From Bettongia penicillata ogilbyi (Eukaryota; Chordata; Mammalia; Diprotodontia; Potoroidae): a DNA stretch of 64,000 nt. The DNA lies in contig JAJHZJ010000009.1 of assembly GCA_023548195.1 (NCBI GenBank), positions 7,649,399 through 7,713,398 of the forward strand, in the 5' to 3' direction. The notes under the pieces are model-generated. The model searched no databases and was not told the origin of the DNA. It saw nothing but the letters and a program-made list of their open reading frames with translations. Position 1 is the first letter of the stretch. Each line of letters begins with the position of its first letter. Of this stretch, positions 10,345 through 20,903 are shown in pieces. The translations under genes and the position numbers were made by a program.

Positions 10345-10990
10345 GTTTCTAGCTGCCAGATTAAATCGTCCTAAATTTCTACTTTGATCATGTATTAACT
10401 CACCTATTCAGTAATTTTCATTGCCTTTTTCCTGACTTCCAATGGCTTGTAAATAAGGTCTATACTTCTTACCGTGGTATTTAACGCCTACTATAATCTG
10501 GCCCCAATGGATCTTTTCAGCTTTTTCTTTCTTTTTATACTTCTAAGAGAACTCTCTTTTTCAACTAAACTTGATTATTTCCAAATAAGCCTTGTTCTTT
10601 CTTTGCTTCCTGATTTGGGTTATCATTCCACCCACTTTGAATGATGTTCCCCTTCCTCTCTGCCTTATCCATATCAAATCCAATTTTTAAACCTTAGCTC
10701 AAACCCTATTTTCTCCTTTAAAAGACTGTGCTAAAGTGACCATTTAACTCCAATAGCAATCATTATTTATTCATTTATCATTTGGCAACTAATTATATTT
10801 TGCCTCATGATGTTGTTATCTGTTTTCCTAAGTTGTTATTGGTAGCTTTTATTCCTATTTAAACAATCACAAGTTTATACTTCATCTACTTGGATCCTTG
10901 GAGAAAAGAGACAGCTTTTTGTATTTCTTTTTATAATTCTGTGTTTTTTATAATAGCTACTTGACAAATGTTTCCTGATTTGACCTTTTT
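10345..10990 (+). mobile_element. L2-type LINE 3' region, sense
   Basis: The L2 3' order is seen over ~640 bases: ACTTCCAATGGCTTGTAAATAAGGTCTATACTTCTTACC, TATAATCTGGCCCCAATGGATC, AAACCTTAGCTCAAACCC, then CTTCATCTACTTGGATCC...GAGAAAAGAGACAGC and TAGCTACTTGACAAATG. It is old, with many small deletions. Confidence 0.6.
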
Positions 10991-11124
10991 GAGCCTATAG
11001 AGTAAAATGCTAAAAGAATTATATGGCTAGATATCATTTCAGTAACTTTCACACTAATCTCAGTCACCAGGCTTCTTCTATTCAAACTACCCAGTTTTTA
11101 ACTATTTTACATTTATATATCCTT

Positions 11125-11355
11125 ATCATATAAAGACAGCAAAGTGGCAAAGTAAATAGAGCACAGGGCTCCGTGAATTCAGATTCTGCCTTAGATACTA
11201 CCTGTGAAACCCTAGAAAATATCCTATACCTGAGTTTCCTCATCTGTGAAAGGGGGATCATAAGAGCTTCTACCTTCCAGAGTTGTTAAAGATACGAAAA
11301 AGGTAATATTTTAAAGTATTTTAAAAACCTTTCAAGGCACTATATAAATGCATCA
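11125..11355 (+). mobile_element. MIR SINE, near full length
   Basis: The head GACAGCAAAGTGGCAAAGTAAATAGAGCACAGGGC, GATTCTGCCTTAGATACTACC, GAGTTTCCTCATCTGTGAAAGGGGGATC, AGAGTTGTTAAAGATACG and AAGGCACTATATAAATGC give the full MIR order. Confidence 0.75.
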
Positions 11356-11619
11356 GTCACAGTGTAATTTAATCCTTATCTTAACCCTAGCTAGGAGGCT
11401 CCATTGTAACCTACAACGAATCTTGGAATCAAACAATGAGGTTTTATACAGGTCTGAGACTTCTGGCCAACTTGTCATTAAAAACTGTTGCAGATTGTCT
11501 CTGTTGCTAGAGGCATTGTACTCCTGTGACAGCTCTTCCAAAGTCTGCCACTGACACAAATCCCTACAACTTCCTTCTTTTTCAGAATTCTTCTTTCTTT
11601 ACTTCTAGGTAGCAAAAAC

Positions 11620-11676
11620 CAGAAGGGAGAGACAGAGAGACAAAAAGAGAGAGAGAGAGAGAGAAAAAGAGAGAAA
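11620..11676. repeat. (GA)n microsatellite
   Basis: GGGAGAGACAGAGAGACAAAAAGAGAGAGAGAGAG and further GA units form an imperfect dinucleotide array. Confidence 0.9.
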
Positions 11677-11819
11677 TTACATAAGCCATCTCTATGCAGA
11701 AGGCATAATTTTCCCTATAATTAGATTTTTTTCAAACAAAAAGAAGTAACCTATTTTAGTCATAAATAAAAGTGAAGCATCTTTCTTATTGTCAGTTTTC
11801 TTGTTAAAAGCTGAGAGTA

Positions 11820-12350
11820 CAGAGTGACTTGACCCTGTATTACTACTTATGGCCTCTAAGATCAAATATAAAATGCTGTTTGGCATCCAAAGCCCTTCGT
11901 AAGCAAGTCCCCTCCTACCTTTCCAGTCTTCTTACACCTTACTCCCCTACCTATAATCTTGAATCCAGTCACACTGGCCTCCTGGTTGGGCACCAAACAA
12001 GACACTCAGTCTCTCAGCTGTCGGCAGTTTCTCTGGCTGTCTGCTATACCTAGAATGCCCTTCCAACTCCAACACTGATTTTTGCAGATTACTTTAAGTG
12101 CCAACTAAAATCCTACCTCTTACAGGAAGTCTTCCCCAACCCTTCTTAATTCCAATGCCTTCTCCCATTAATTATTTCCTACTTATCTTGTGTATAACTT
12201 ACTTTGTATACATTTTTTGCATGTTGTCTCACCTAGTAGATTATAAGCTGTTTGAGGGAAGGGTCTATCTTTTGCTCTTTTTTTATATCCCTAGGGTTTG
12301 GCACAGTGCTTCACACATAGTAGGCATTTAATAAATGTTTATTGAATTGA
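11820..12350 (+). mobile_element. L2-type LINE 3' end, sense, to the terminus
   Basis: A well preserved L2 3' region: CCTCTAAGATCAAATATAAAATGC, GGCATCCAAAGCCCTTCG, CACACTGGCCTCCTGG, TAGAATGCCCTTCC, CTACCTCTTACAGGAAGTCTTCCCC, GTAGATTATAAGCTGTTTGAGGG and the terminus CACATAGTAGGCATTTAATAAATG/TTTATTGAATTGAA. ORFs inside (11829-12053, 12098-12331) are in untranslated LINE sequence. Confidence 0.8.
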
Positions 12351-13344
12351 AAAGAGTGGAATCAAAGGTCCTTGTGTGCACAAAATGGGAAGAAGTTCAA
12401 GGCAATGACCCTCCTGAACATGTACTTAGGAGCAGGGCTCTGGTGGGGGTGGGGTGTAGCACAAGCTACAAACAGATAATAAAGAAGGTCTCAGACTCTG
12501 GATGAAAAGAGTGCTCAGAGGAGGGGAGCCTCTGAGGGCAGTTGTGAGGAGAAGCCAGAGAGAAAAATACTGTAAAAAAACATTTCTCTTAAGTGGCAAA
12601 ACCAGCAGCTGTACTAGATTAGCTGTTCCTTCTCCTTTCCTATTTTTGGACTTGGAAAGAAAATGTGAAAAATGATTTCTGTTTTGGAGAGAATTAGAGA
12701 AGGAGGCCAGATTGGGGGGATGGGGGAGTGCAGGACATGGGACTCTGGACTGAGAAAATGGATATGACAGCAAGGACCAAATCAGAGAAAGGCAGGAGCA
12801 GCAAGAGGAAATAAAAGGCTGGAAGCCTGAGGGACCTCCTTCCCTGGGAGCACTGATGAAATCACCATTGCCTTTCATTCCAGCAATATGGAGGAAAACA
12901 CTTCCATGGCTAGAGGTGGGGCACAACCTAAGGATAAATGCCAAACATATGGATCTAACAAGGGCAACATACAAAGCCTTGGGGTAGACCTACCGGGGTA
13001 GTGCCTTAGTAGCAAAAAGAAACATAACTAGGGAGGGGTAGTTGGAACTTTGCTTCAGGTTGCCAGCATCAGGCAAATATATATTATGGGGTGAGGGGAT
13101 ATCAGCCTTCCCTCCTAAGTGGTCCAGAGACTGCTATCTCTGCCTCACAGTCATCTTCTATCTTCAGGATGTGCTCATCCTGCTTCCTCTCTGGCTCGAG
13201 GTTGCCACCCTCAGGATCCCATCACCATGGCACCCCTCTTTTGGACCTACCTGCCTTCTCCCCCAAGACTCGTAGCAGGTCAGATCTTCTGGTAGACAGG
13301 CTGCCCTCTCTCCTCATTCAACTCTGATCATGGTCAGATTAGAC
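12351..13344. other. stretch without recognised features
   Basis: A 182-residue minus-strand ORF (12426-12974) lies here. It shows no domain, no membrane topology and no codon pattern that I trust, and no flanking splice or poly(A) context. The sequence is otherwise unassigned. Confidence 0.4.
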
Positions 13345-13517
13345 CAGGGGTGGGAAACCTGCAGCCTTGAGGTCCTCGGGTGCAATCCTTTAACTGAGTC
13401 CAAGTTTTATAGAACAAATCCTTTTATTAAAGGGAATTATTCTGTGAAGTTTGGATTCAGTCAAAGGGCTACACTTAAGGACCTAGAGAGCCACATGGCT
13501 GCAGGTTCCCCACCCTG
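13345..13517. mobile_element. hairpin-shaped hAT-type MITE with 8-bp target duplication
   Basis: The ends are CAGGGGTGGGAAACCTGCAG and CTGCAGGTTCCCCACCCTG, which are inverted repeats of each other. The similarity continues inward (GGTCCTCGGGTGCAATCC against GGCTACACTTAAGGACC), so nearly the whole 173 bp is a long hairpin. Flanks are GATTAGAC (13337-13344) and GACTAGAC (13518-13525), an 8-bp duplication with one mismatch, as expected for hAT. A related copy lies at 49475. No transposase is encoded. Confidence 0.85.
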
Positions 13518-13914
13518 GACTAGACTGTTCTGTGCACAGCTACTATGATCTACTCCATTCAACTGTTTTTAATCCAGGTTAAAAAAAATACTCCTAGTTA
13601 TGGCTCTGGCTTCAAGGCACATGGAAAATCAAACAATCAGGTACTACAGTACTGGACAAAATGGTGAAGCATGTAAAGTTCATTTTTGGTGACTCTGGTA
13701 TCTCTTTCTGTACACTTGCTTCCTTAGGTGCCTTAGGGGATGAGTTTGAACAAAAGATACTCCAGACTTATCAGCCTAACAGTGGGAGTTATGGTTCTGA
13801 CCTACCTTTCCCCTATTTGATATTACTCTTCTTTGTGCTGGATTACTAGCTATAAACTTAATCTCACCCTCTTCTTTCTGCCTCTGTGTACTTCCATGGC
13901 CATTCCCTAAAATC

Positions 13915-14060
13915 AAATCAATTCATAAAGATTACTAACTATCTACTGTGTATTAAGTACCATTTAGGGTACTATCAGTACAGAGACAAAAGCAATAGTT
14001 CCTGCATCTGCGGATTTCGTATTCTCGTGGAGGAGATAAAACATGTACATATGTAGGAGA
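13915..14060 (-). mobile_element. L2-type LINE 3' fragment, antisense
   Basis: TAACTATCTACTGTGTATTAAGTACC, then AAAGCAATAGTTCCTGCATCTGCGGATTTCGTATTCTCGTGGAGGAGA follow antisense L2 ('acctactatgtgc ... cagtccctgccctcaaggagctcacattctaatggagga'). Confidence 0.55.
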
Positions 14061-15434
14061 TGCGGGCACCCTCATCAACTTACCTGGTAAGTCCCCTAGA
14101 CAAGTTTATCCCTGGTCAGTGTACTATCTCAAAACCATAGTTCATGAGCCCCCACTAATGTGATTACTTTTGCTAGTCAGACGTACATTATATTAGTTTA
14201 AAACAAAGGCATTCAAAGAAATTGTTTAGAGTTTTTAAAAGGAGAAATAGGTCCCCATGAACCTGGGATACACTTTCCCATAAATAAACACACCATAATT
14301 TAAAAGAATGGACTCATAAACTCTAAAGAATATACATGAATGAGCATACATGTAGGGAACATACATGTAGAGGGGCTGCTTAAATCTCTGATGATGCAGA
14401 GCCCAATTTTCTGGTGATGTCACCAGGCTGCTGTCACTGACTGCTTTGGGAGGATCTCATGTAGTGTTCAGACTCTTCTGGACATGTGGATGCAGAGTGT
14501 AGTCTAAAACAGACACAGGGATTTCTTGACATTGCTATGTTGCTTTTTTAGTCCAACAGTTGCTGCCAATTCCCTGCCAGGCATGGATCCACTGGGCGTG
14601 AATAAAGAGAAAGTTTCTTCACTTCCAACTTCTAACTTCTGCTTGAGCCCCCAGCTGATGTCTTTCCTTGTGAAAGGAGAAGTGGGTCCTAACATGAATC
14701 TTCTAGCTAAAAGCACAGAAGCCTTTTGCTGTCATTTGGAAATCAAAATCTTAAGATACCCAGTCATGAGATTGGGGACAGGGGAGAAACCTTAGCTGCT
14801 TTTCCCCAAAAATTAATGGTGGTAGAGGAGATGTGTCTGTTTCTCTGGGTCTAACTAGAAAGTGCATTTCCTGTCAGAAGAAGATTTCTCATCTTAGGTA
14901 TCAAACATTTAGAAACATTAGACAACATTAAGTTGGCTTTAGGTTTGTCTACTTTTTAAACTCTACTTCCAAGTCACCAAAGGCATCTCTTAAGGACTTC
15001 ACTCTGACTTAGAATTAGAAAGTCCTTGTGGCTCTCCACTTAACTAAACTATATTAAGGCCACATTTTTTTAGAGACTATCTTCCTAATTAAATGTGGAG
15101 GGCTCCTTAAGTTTATTGTTTCTGTTTGAGAAATGTTGAATTTGAGAGACTAAGAGAATATTAAAATGGAAATTTCCAGTAGGAAACTTGCAATGTGAAC
15201 TTGAAATTCATGAGACAAAGTAGGTTTGGGAACCCAGATTTTAGAGATAGCTACATAAAGATGACACTTCAACATATAGGTATTGGTGAGATCACTGTGG
15301 GAGAGAACATAGACTGAAAACATAGACTCCATGGACAAATCCTTAAGGGATATCCATCCTTAGGAGGCAGCATAAGAATTATGAACCAATAAAATAGATT
15401 GAAAAGAAGTGATTCGATAGCTAGAATAATCAGA
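14061..15434. other. stretch without recognised features
   Basis: No gene or clear repeat family is visible. ORFs at 14504-14716 (minus) and 14526-14795 (plus) overlap each other on opposite strands and neither looks coding. Confidence 0.4.
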
Positions 15435-15735
15435 AAATGCGTGTTCGTCCTTTGTTGTCGAAGATCGTGCCATCAGGGAAATGATGACATGACTGGCACT
15501 TGACTTTGTTTTGAGTGAGGGAGGACTCTGCAGGTCACCAGCCTCATCTCTCCTCCAGAGCCATCTGAATCCAGATATTCATCACGAAGACTGGAGATGA
15601 CCCAAAATAAGGCAATTGGGGTTAAGTGACTTGCCCAAGGTCACACAGCTAGTGAGTGTCAAATGTCTGAGGTGAGATTTGAACTCAGGTCCTCCTGACT
15701 CCTGCCCTGGTGCTCTATATAGCAGTGCCATGGAA
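15435..15735 (-). mobile_element. composite SINE: tRNA-like head with TTCGTCCTTTGTTG tail
   Basis: On the plus strand it reads GTGTTCGTCCTTTGTTGTCGAAGATCG, ATGACATGACTGGCACTTGACTTTG, CTCCTCCAGAGCCATCTGAATCC and GAAGACTGGAGATGACCC. It ends with the antisense tRNA/CORE part GTTAAGTGACTTGCCCAAGG, TGAGATTTGAACTCAGGTCC. The pol III-like boxes lie on the minus strand. Copies are at 53155 and 62875, and a variant at 51097. Confidence 0.75.
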
Positions 15736-15756
15736 GAGGAGATAGAGTATAGGAAG

Positions 15757-16665
15757 AGAATGTAGTCAAGAATGTTAAGAGTTATGAGGACTGAGAAAGG
15801 CCATCAGGTTGACTAGTTAAAATGTCATTAGTTGGGAGAGCAGCTTTATCTAAACAATGTTGTCAGGTTAATGAGGCAGTGGAGGTGGTGGGGAGAAGAG
15901 CTAGCCAGTACTGATGGAGCTGAGACAGAATGGTAAGTTTGCAAGGGGCTGGGAGGATGGCAGGGTCATGGGAAGGAGCTGCTGGTTTGTTTGGGGGAGT
16001 GTAGGGGAGACCTAGACCTGCTCATAGGCAGCAGCAGAGAACAGAAAAGGGAATAACAGACAGAAAGACTCAGAGAGAGATGTGAGACACAGAGAGATAG
16101 AGGGAGAGAAAGATGGAGGGACAAAGACAGAGAGAGACAGACAGACAGACAGAGAGAGACAGAGAGACACAGACAGAGATAGAGAGAGACAGAGAGAGAC
16201 AGAAACAGAGAGACAGAGACAGATAGACAGAGACAGAGAGACAGAGACAGAGAGGAAAGCAAAGGTCAAAGGGGAAAGCTTCTAGAGAAAAGAAAGAAGA
16301 CAGAGTTGGCCTTAGTATGAAGAAGGACCGCTTACTTCACAGATGCTGACAAAAATAAAGGAGGCAAGGTGTAGAGAGGTTTTCAGGTGTGGAACAGGAG
16401 AAAACAGGGCATTTACAGTAGATGGCTTCTATTTTCTCAATAAATAGAAATCGATGAACTGAGAGGGAGGGGTCAGGAAATATAGAAAGCTTAAGAGGAA
16501 AGAGAATTGGGAACAGTTGCTGAGGGGAATGCAATAGTCAATCATTAAAGAGTAAAAGTTTTGCTTCACAGTAATCAAACCCTGGATGAGAATAGAAAAT
16601 ATAGATTTGTGAAAGATCAGATTGTCACAGTGGTACATTCAACATCATTGTAGGAGCAAAGAAGA
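15757..16665 (-). mobile_element. L2-clade LINE ORF-region relic, antisense, split by a microsatellite
   Basis: ATGAGGACTGAGAAAGGCCATCAGGTTGACTAG, GTTGGGAGAGCAGCTTTATC and AAGGGGCTGGGAGGATGGCAGGGTC lie left of the GA/GACA array. GTATGAAGAAGGACC, GATGGCTTCTATTTTCTCAATAAATAG and CAATCATTAAAGAG lie right of it. These blocks match the antisense strand of the L2-type RT-containing ORF, also seen at 18400-19210. No frame is open. Confidence 0.5.
16026..16255. repeat. (GAGACA)n/(GACA)n microsatellite
   Basis: AGAGAGACAGACAGACAGAC-type units fill this block. It produces 85-98 residue Ser/Leu-rich minus-strand ORFs (15966-16262, 16012-16269) and an Arg/Asp/Glu-rich plus ORF, all translations of the repeat. 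Confidence 0.95.
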
Positions 16666-17106
16666 TTCTTTTCATTATTTTTAATTGTGAATTTTACAAT
16701 TCATGTTGCTATTTTCCATCACCTACATCTCTCTTCCTCCCAGAGAAACCTCTTACTCATTTCTAATAAACTTTAGCAAAGTTGGATTGGTGGAGATTTC
16801 TTCCACAGAAGTAAAGGATGTAACAAGGGCTAGACACCAGAATACAGCCACAATTGTATCAGTGCCAAGAGTCTATTAAAATACCCTCAGTCCCTCATTA
16901 TCTTAATGATGCTGGCTTACCTTACTCTAAAGCAAACTTTGCCCCATGCAACATGTTTTACGTCTGTTCTGTCCCATGAGATCATGGAAAGTTCATCTCC
17001 AGCAAATGAATTCTGCAGTGTTTTTATGAGTTCTGCAATTGTCTCACTTCACATCTGTGCATCAGGATGATGTGGGTTATATCTCTCCTGCATCTGCTCG
17101 GAGGGG
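16666..17106. other. stretch without recognised features
   Basis: No repeat consensus or coding signal was recognised. Confidence 0.4.
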
Positions 17107-17364
17107 TCAGTGTCTGCAGTCTTGAACAGAAGACCCTCTCTGGGCTGTTGCACCTGTTGAAGATTTTGCTTTTTTATTGCTCTTTTTCATGTTGATGGCC
17201 TGGAGCCAGACATACCCAAGGAAGTAAGTCCCCGAGAGCAGGAGGTAGGTAGGGATGCTCTGGGAAGGCCGAAGGTGAAAGCTGAGAAACCCTAATGGGA
17301 TGCTGACCCAATGGAAGCATTTCCTCTCATTGTTCCTCCATCTCTGGCTGAATGGTGTTGCCAT
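17107..17364 (-). CDS. weak candidate: 85-residue single-membrane-pass ORF
   Basis: I do not recognise this ORF. It starts at an ATG on the minus strand in a poor context (T at -3, G at +4) and ends after 85 codons. Around residues 40-58 a hydrophobic stretch (IPTYLLLSGTYFLGYVWLQA) could span a membrane. It is followed by a basic tail (MKKSNKKAKSS), the layout of tiny organelle or ER membrane proteins. No intron boundaries, poly(A) signal or family motif were found, and an overlapping plus-strand ORF covers part of it (17311-17577). It is the only ORF in the window whose composition is not explained by a repeat and looks protein-like. Chance remains the likelier explanation. Confidence 0.12.
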   Translation of the reverse strand: MATPFSQRWRNNERKCFHWVSIPLGFLSFHLRPSQSIPTYLLLSGTYFLGYVWLQAINMKKSNKKAKSSTGATAQRGSSVQDCRH

Positions 17365-17604
17365 CCATCCTGCCTCTTCACAGAGATTTTTTTTTGTCTC
17401 TTCCAGCTGGTGTGTTCCCTTGTGAAAAGTACATTAATAAACCCAAAGTGCCAAACTCTCTCTTTCCCCAGCAGACACACATTCGGTGTTGCATACAAAC
17501 AGCTGGAGTTGCATTTGCAAACTCAGAGCCAGGGATGTTTATGTGTAATGTCAAAATTCAGTTGTATTCTTTCATAAATAGATCTAAATCTTTTTTTCAA
17601 AGAA

Positions 17605-17725
17605 GAGTATATCCAATATAATTTATTCATTTTTATATTATTATATTTTTATAATAATTATTTTATTATATAATTATATTTTATAATTATAAAATTATTA
17701 TATTTTATATAAAACAATATGAGAC
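17605..17725. repeat. AT-rich palindromic tract
   Basis: About 120 bases are almost pure A/T with many self-complementary words. One is a perfect 18-bp palindrome ATTTTATAATTATAAAAT at 17678-17695. It could form cruciform or unwinding structures, with no evidence of function. Confidence 0.8.
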
Positions 17726-18399
17726 AGTAATAGATCAGAATCTCAGACACTCAATATTAGAGTTGCAAAACACTTGGACATAGAGACTTTAAGAGAATGG
17801 GGGGAGGAGGTGGCACATGGGGGCAAGTAGACCAAAACAGTGACCAGAGACAAGTGGCATGAAAGCATGTCAAGGCCTTGGAGCATTACTGAAAAGTACC
17901 AGAAGATAGTAGGGGCAATGCCAGGGAGGAACTCATTTGGGGTACAGCAATTTCATCTGATTCCCATTTAAATTAATTATTCCTAGTAATTAGGAAACTA
18001 GTTGTTTCTATGATGGTGAAGGAGTGTAGATTCTGTTTTAGTGCCTGAGGAAAAAAAAAGCCTCAACTGCTCTGCCCTTATTACAGCTCTTCCTAGAGAA
18101 CATCTGATCAAATTCCATACATTTTTGGTTCCAAATAACAGTAAGTTTTGTATTTTCCTCCTTCTGTATTTCCATGCTTAGAACACCTTCTCTCCCCATG
18201 TGAATTTATCCCAGGGCTTGAAACTTTAAAAAAATCCAATTTCTTACTAGGTTACCATGATAATTGCAATTAATACTTCTTCAATTATCCACAAAAGCTA
18301 AGGACTCACCCAAGCCTTAACCTCTTGCCTAAAATGTCCTGAGATAGCTTTTGTTGCTGTTTGTATTTTCCAGGAAGGGCTGGCTACAGAGAGAATCTC
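17726..18399. other. stretch without recognised features
   Basis: Mixed sequence with a G-rich patch (GGGGGGAGGAGGTGGC near 17800). No gene or clear repeat family was identified. Confidence 0.4.
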
Positions 18400-19210
18400 T
18401 AGAAGGGAGAGAAAAGCAAAAATGTAGGCCTGTCCTCAAGGAATTCACATTCTAATGGAAGATACTACATGTATTCAAGACATACACAATGTAAATGGTA
18501 GGTAAGACCAAAGGGGAAAAATGAGCACAGAAAGGATGCTCTTTCATAGGATGGAATCTAAACTTAGTCTTGAAAAAAGGCTAGGAAACCAAGAGATGGA
18601 AGTGATCAACAGTATCAAAGGCTGAAGAGAGCTTAAAAAGGATGGGGATTTAGAAAAGCCTATTAGATTGGCAAGTAAGAGATCATGGGTAACTTTGGTG
18701 AGATGAGTTTCCATTGAGTGATGAGGTTGGAAGCTAGACAGCAGAAGAGTTAGAAGAGCTTGAAAGGAACAGAAGGGGAGACACCTAATGTAAATGACTT
18801 TCTCAACAACATTAGTCAAAAAGGGAAGCAGAGGCATAACATGAAATCTATGAGGGATGGTTGAGTTTTTTTTTAAACTGACAGGGAAAACATGAGTTTT
18901 CATAGACAGTAAAGAAGGAACTAATAGGGAGGAGTTATAAATAGAGTGGAGATGATGATGGAGGTGATCTACTGGAGATGACAAGAGAAGGTAAGATTAA
19001 GGATGCATGTAACAATTGGCCTTGGCAAGAAAAAGAAAAAGAACCATCTCTTCATGAAAGATAACGGTGAAGGAAAAGATAGTGGGAGATGATGCCTTAG
19101 TGATTTGTAATGCAGAGAAGAGAGAACTCCCAGCAAATGATCACAATCTTTTGGTGAAGCATGAGCTAAGATACTCAGTTGAAAGGGTGAGGGGAGGGAG
19201 AGACTCAAGA
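18400..19210 (-). mobile_element. L2-clade LINE relic with part of the reverse-transcriptase ORF, antisense
   Basis: The left end (GCCTGTCCTCAAGGAATTCACATTCTAATGG, 18430-18462) is antisense L2 3' sequence. It passes at about 18560 into RT-coding sequence, so an internal deletion is likely. The minus frame 18544-18984 stays open for 146 codons. It carries FQPHHSMETHLTKVTHDLLLA, matching the L2/CR1 RT block 'FRPHHSTETALTKVTNDLLLA', followed by a degraded 'ILLDLSAAFDTVDH' region. The upstream RT part (PHRFHVMPLLPFLTNVVEKVIY) fits 'YRPISLLPFLSKLLEKVVY'. The element is dead, and the open frame survives by chance. Confidence 0.7.
18544..18984 (-). pseudogene. L2-type LINE reverse-transcriptase fragment
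   Basis: Within the LINE relic this frame encodes the RT palm/fingers region. Residues ~45-62 correspond to 'YRPISLLPFLSKLLEKVVY' and ~83-104 to 'FRPHHSTETALTKVTNDLLLA'. The catalytic FADD box is not included, and the DLSAAFDTVDH motif is scrambled by frameshifts. It is not a host gene. Confidence 0.65.
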
Positions 19211-19749
19211 AGGTACAAAAAGCTTTGGAAGAACTTCTGAATAAGCCATCACAAGATCTATTGGTCTCAATTTAAAAAGCTATGATTTAAAAATTATAAA
19301 CAGAAATTAATATGTCTCTCCAAATTGTCCATCCTCTAGTGCTGGGTTAATCATTTACTCTCATTATGAGTAAGGACAGTCTCAGTCATATAAATTGCAA
19401 ACATTCCCTCTTTTTTCCCTCCCAGTATAGCATCTAGATTCTTACTTGTTTTTCTCCCTCAGTACTTACTAAATGTTTCTACTTAATTGAACTGAATTAA
19501 GTTCTCCCTAAATGGCAGTTCACTGAATTCCATCTCTGCTCTGAAGGAGCTTACAGGCTATCAGAAGAGATGATTTCTGTGCTAATAAAGTATAGGAAGA
19601 TAAATACAAAAGAAACACAAAACTATTTGTAGACCAAGGAAGGTTATGAACATTGATGTGTAAGAACATGGAGACATATCAATCAGGATGAGATGGGATG
19701 GGGTGAAGAAAAATAGATTTCAGTTCCAGCAAAGTTATCACAAAATTGG
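19211..19749. other. stretch without strong features
   Basis: CTCCCTCAGTACTTACTAAATG near 19457 may be a worn L2 tail. Otherwise nothing is recognised. Confidence 0.35.
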
Positions 19750-19990
19750 AATTGGAAGAGGTGATTCAATGTCGAAACTCATTCAACAAAACTTGTTCCT
19801 AAACTACGACCCTTTAGGCACTGACATTTGATTCTCAAAACAATCCTTTGAGGTAGCTGTGACCCTCATTTTGCAGCTGAGAAAGCTGAGGCAGACAGAG
19901 GGTAAGTGACTTGTCCAGAGACATCACTAGTAAGTGTGTGAAGCTGGATTGAAGTCTTCCCGAAGTTGCCCTATCCAGCTGTCTCAACCT
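19750..19990 (-). mobile_element. MIR SINE, antisense
   Basis: ATTCTCAAAACAATCCTTTGAGGTAG, TTGCAGCTGAGAAAGCTGAGGCAGACAG and GGTAAGTGACTTGTCCAGAG, then AGTAAGTGTGTGAAGCTGG show the antisense MIR core and flanks. Confidence 0.65.
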
Positions 19991-20504
19991 TGGCAAGTGC
20001 TTATCCACCCTTCATGGAATTCTTCCAGTTGAGAGGAATTCATAAATTCACATTTTCCTTTGGGGCAGTTCTTAGCTGTTAAGAAGTGTTTGTTTATATG
20101 GCTCCAACAATCCAAATTGCTGCTGAGCTCAGCTAGGGGCCCGTTCCTTCTTCACAAAGGAGTACATACCTATTGTTGACACTTTAAACCTTGTCAGAAT
20201 ACAAAGCATGCTATGAGACTGCTGAATAGGCATTGTTACATTTCACCTGCTCGCTGCTCCCCCGAAAACACTCCATGTCTACTGGCCAGTCATGCCAGAG
20301 CTAGGGTCTTTTTTTTTGTTGGTGACCATCTTTCTTGATGCATAAACTTCTTTTCCCTTTCTAGTCGGTTCAACCCAATGGATCTGGGATTCTCTCTTTG
20401 TCCCATTTTCAATTTTAAGACCCCTTGATCAGAATCCCACAATAATCTTTGCACTTGTTAAATCTGTTCCATGCTTAGAAAAGGGCCTATGTTTTAAACC
20501 TTGA

Positions 20505-20640
20505 TGGTGTTAACTTGTTTCAGTCATGTCCAACTCTTTGTGACCCCATTTGGGATTTTTTTGGTGAAGATACTAGAGTGGTTTGCCATTTCCTTCTCCA
20601 GATCATTTTACAAATGAGGAAATTTAAGCCATGGTCAAAG
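20505..20640 (-). mobile_element. tRNA-head CORE-SINE (MAR1-like), 3' half, antisense
   Basis: TCAGTCATGTCCAACTCTTTGTGACCCCATTTGGGATTTTTTTGGTG, AGATACTAGAGTGGTTTGCC and TTTCCTTCTCCAGATCATTTTACAAATGAGG match the 3' half of copies at 2555 and 29200. The tRNA head is missing. Confidence 0.8.
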
Positions 20641-20875
20641 AAGTCCAAATCTCATTCAAAGCATTTCAGTCTTTTATCTACTGTGGGGAAACCACTGCGT
20701 AAATCTCAACTACTTGATTCGTATCAAGGTACCACCATTTGTTTGGTGGCCGTTTGGCCTCTATAGGGCTAATGTTATAAGTCCAATCAAATGTGAAGGC
20801 AAATGTCACCTTTCTAGAGAGATCTTTCATTGTCAAAGTGGGGTCTGAATTCCATTGGTGGATTCTCTAAGGATC

Positions 20876-20903
20876 CCTTTAAAGGGTCATCACCCTTTAA
20901 AGG
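20876..20903. repeat. 12-bp perfect inverted repeat (hairpin)
   Basis: CCTTTAAAGGGT and ACCCTTTAAAGG are separated by a 4-base loop CATC. Each arm also contains the self-complementary CCTTTAAAGG. No polymerase III or known regulatory motif surrounds it. Confidence 0.7.

Noticed and set aside
12426..12974. 182-codon minus-strand ORF, the second longest in the window
   Set aside because: No domain, signal or membrane pattern, low-complexity serine/leucine/proline content, and no splice or poly(A) context. It looks like a chance opening.
15966..16269. Two 85-98 codon Ser/Leu-rich ORFs
   Set aside because: They are direct translations of the GAGACA/GACA microsatellite.
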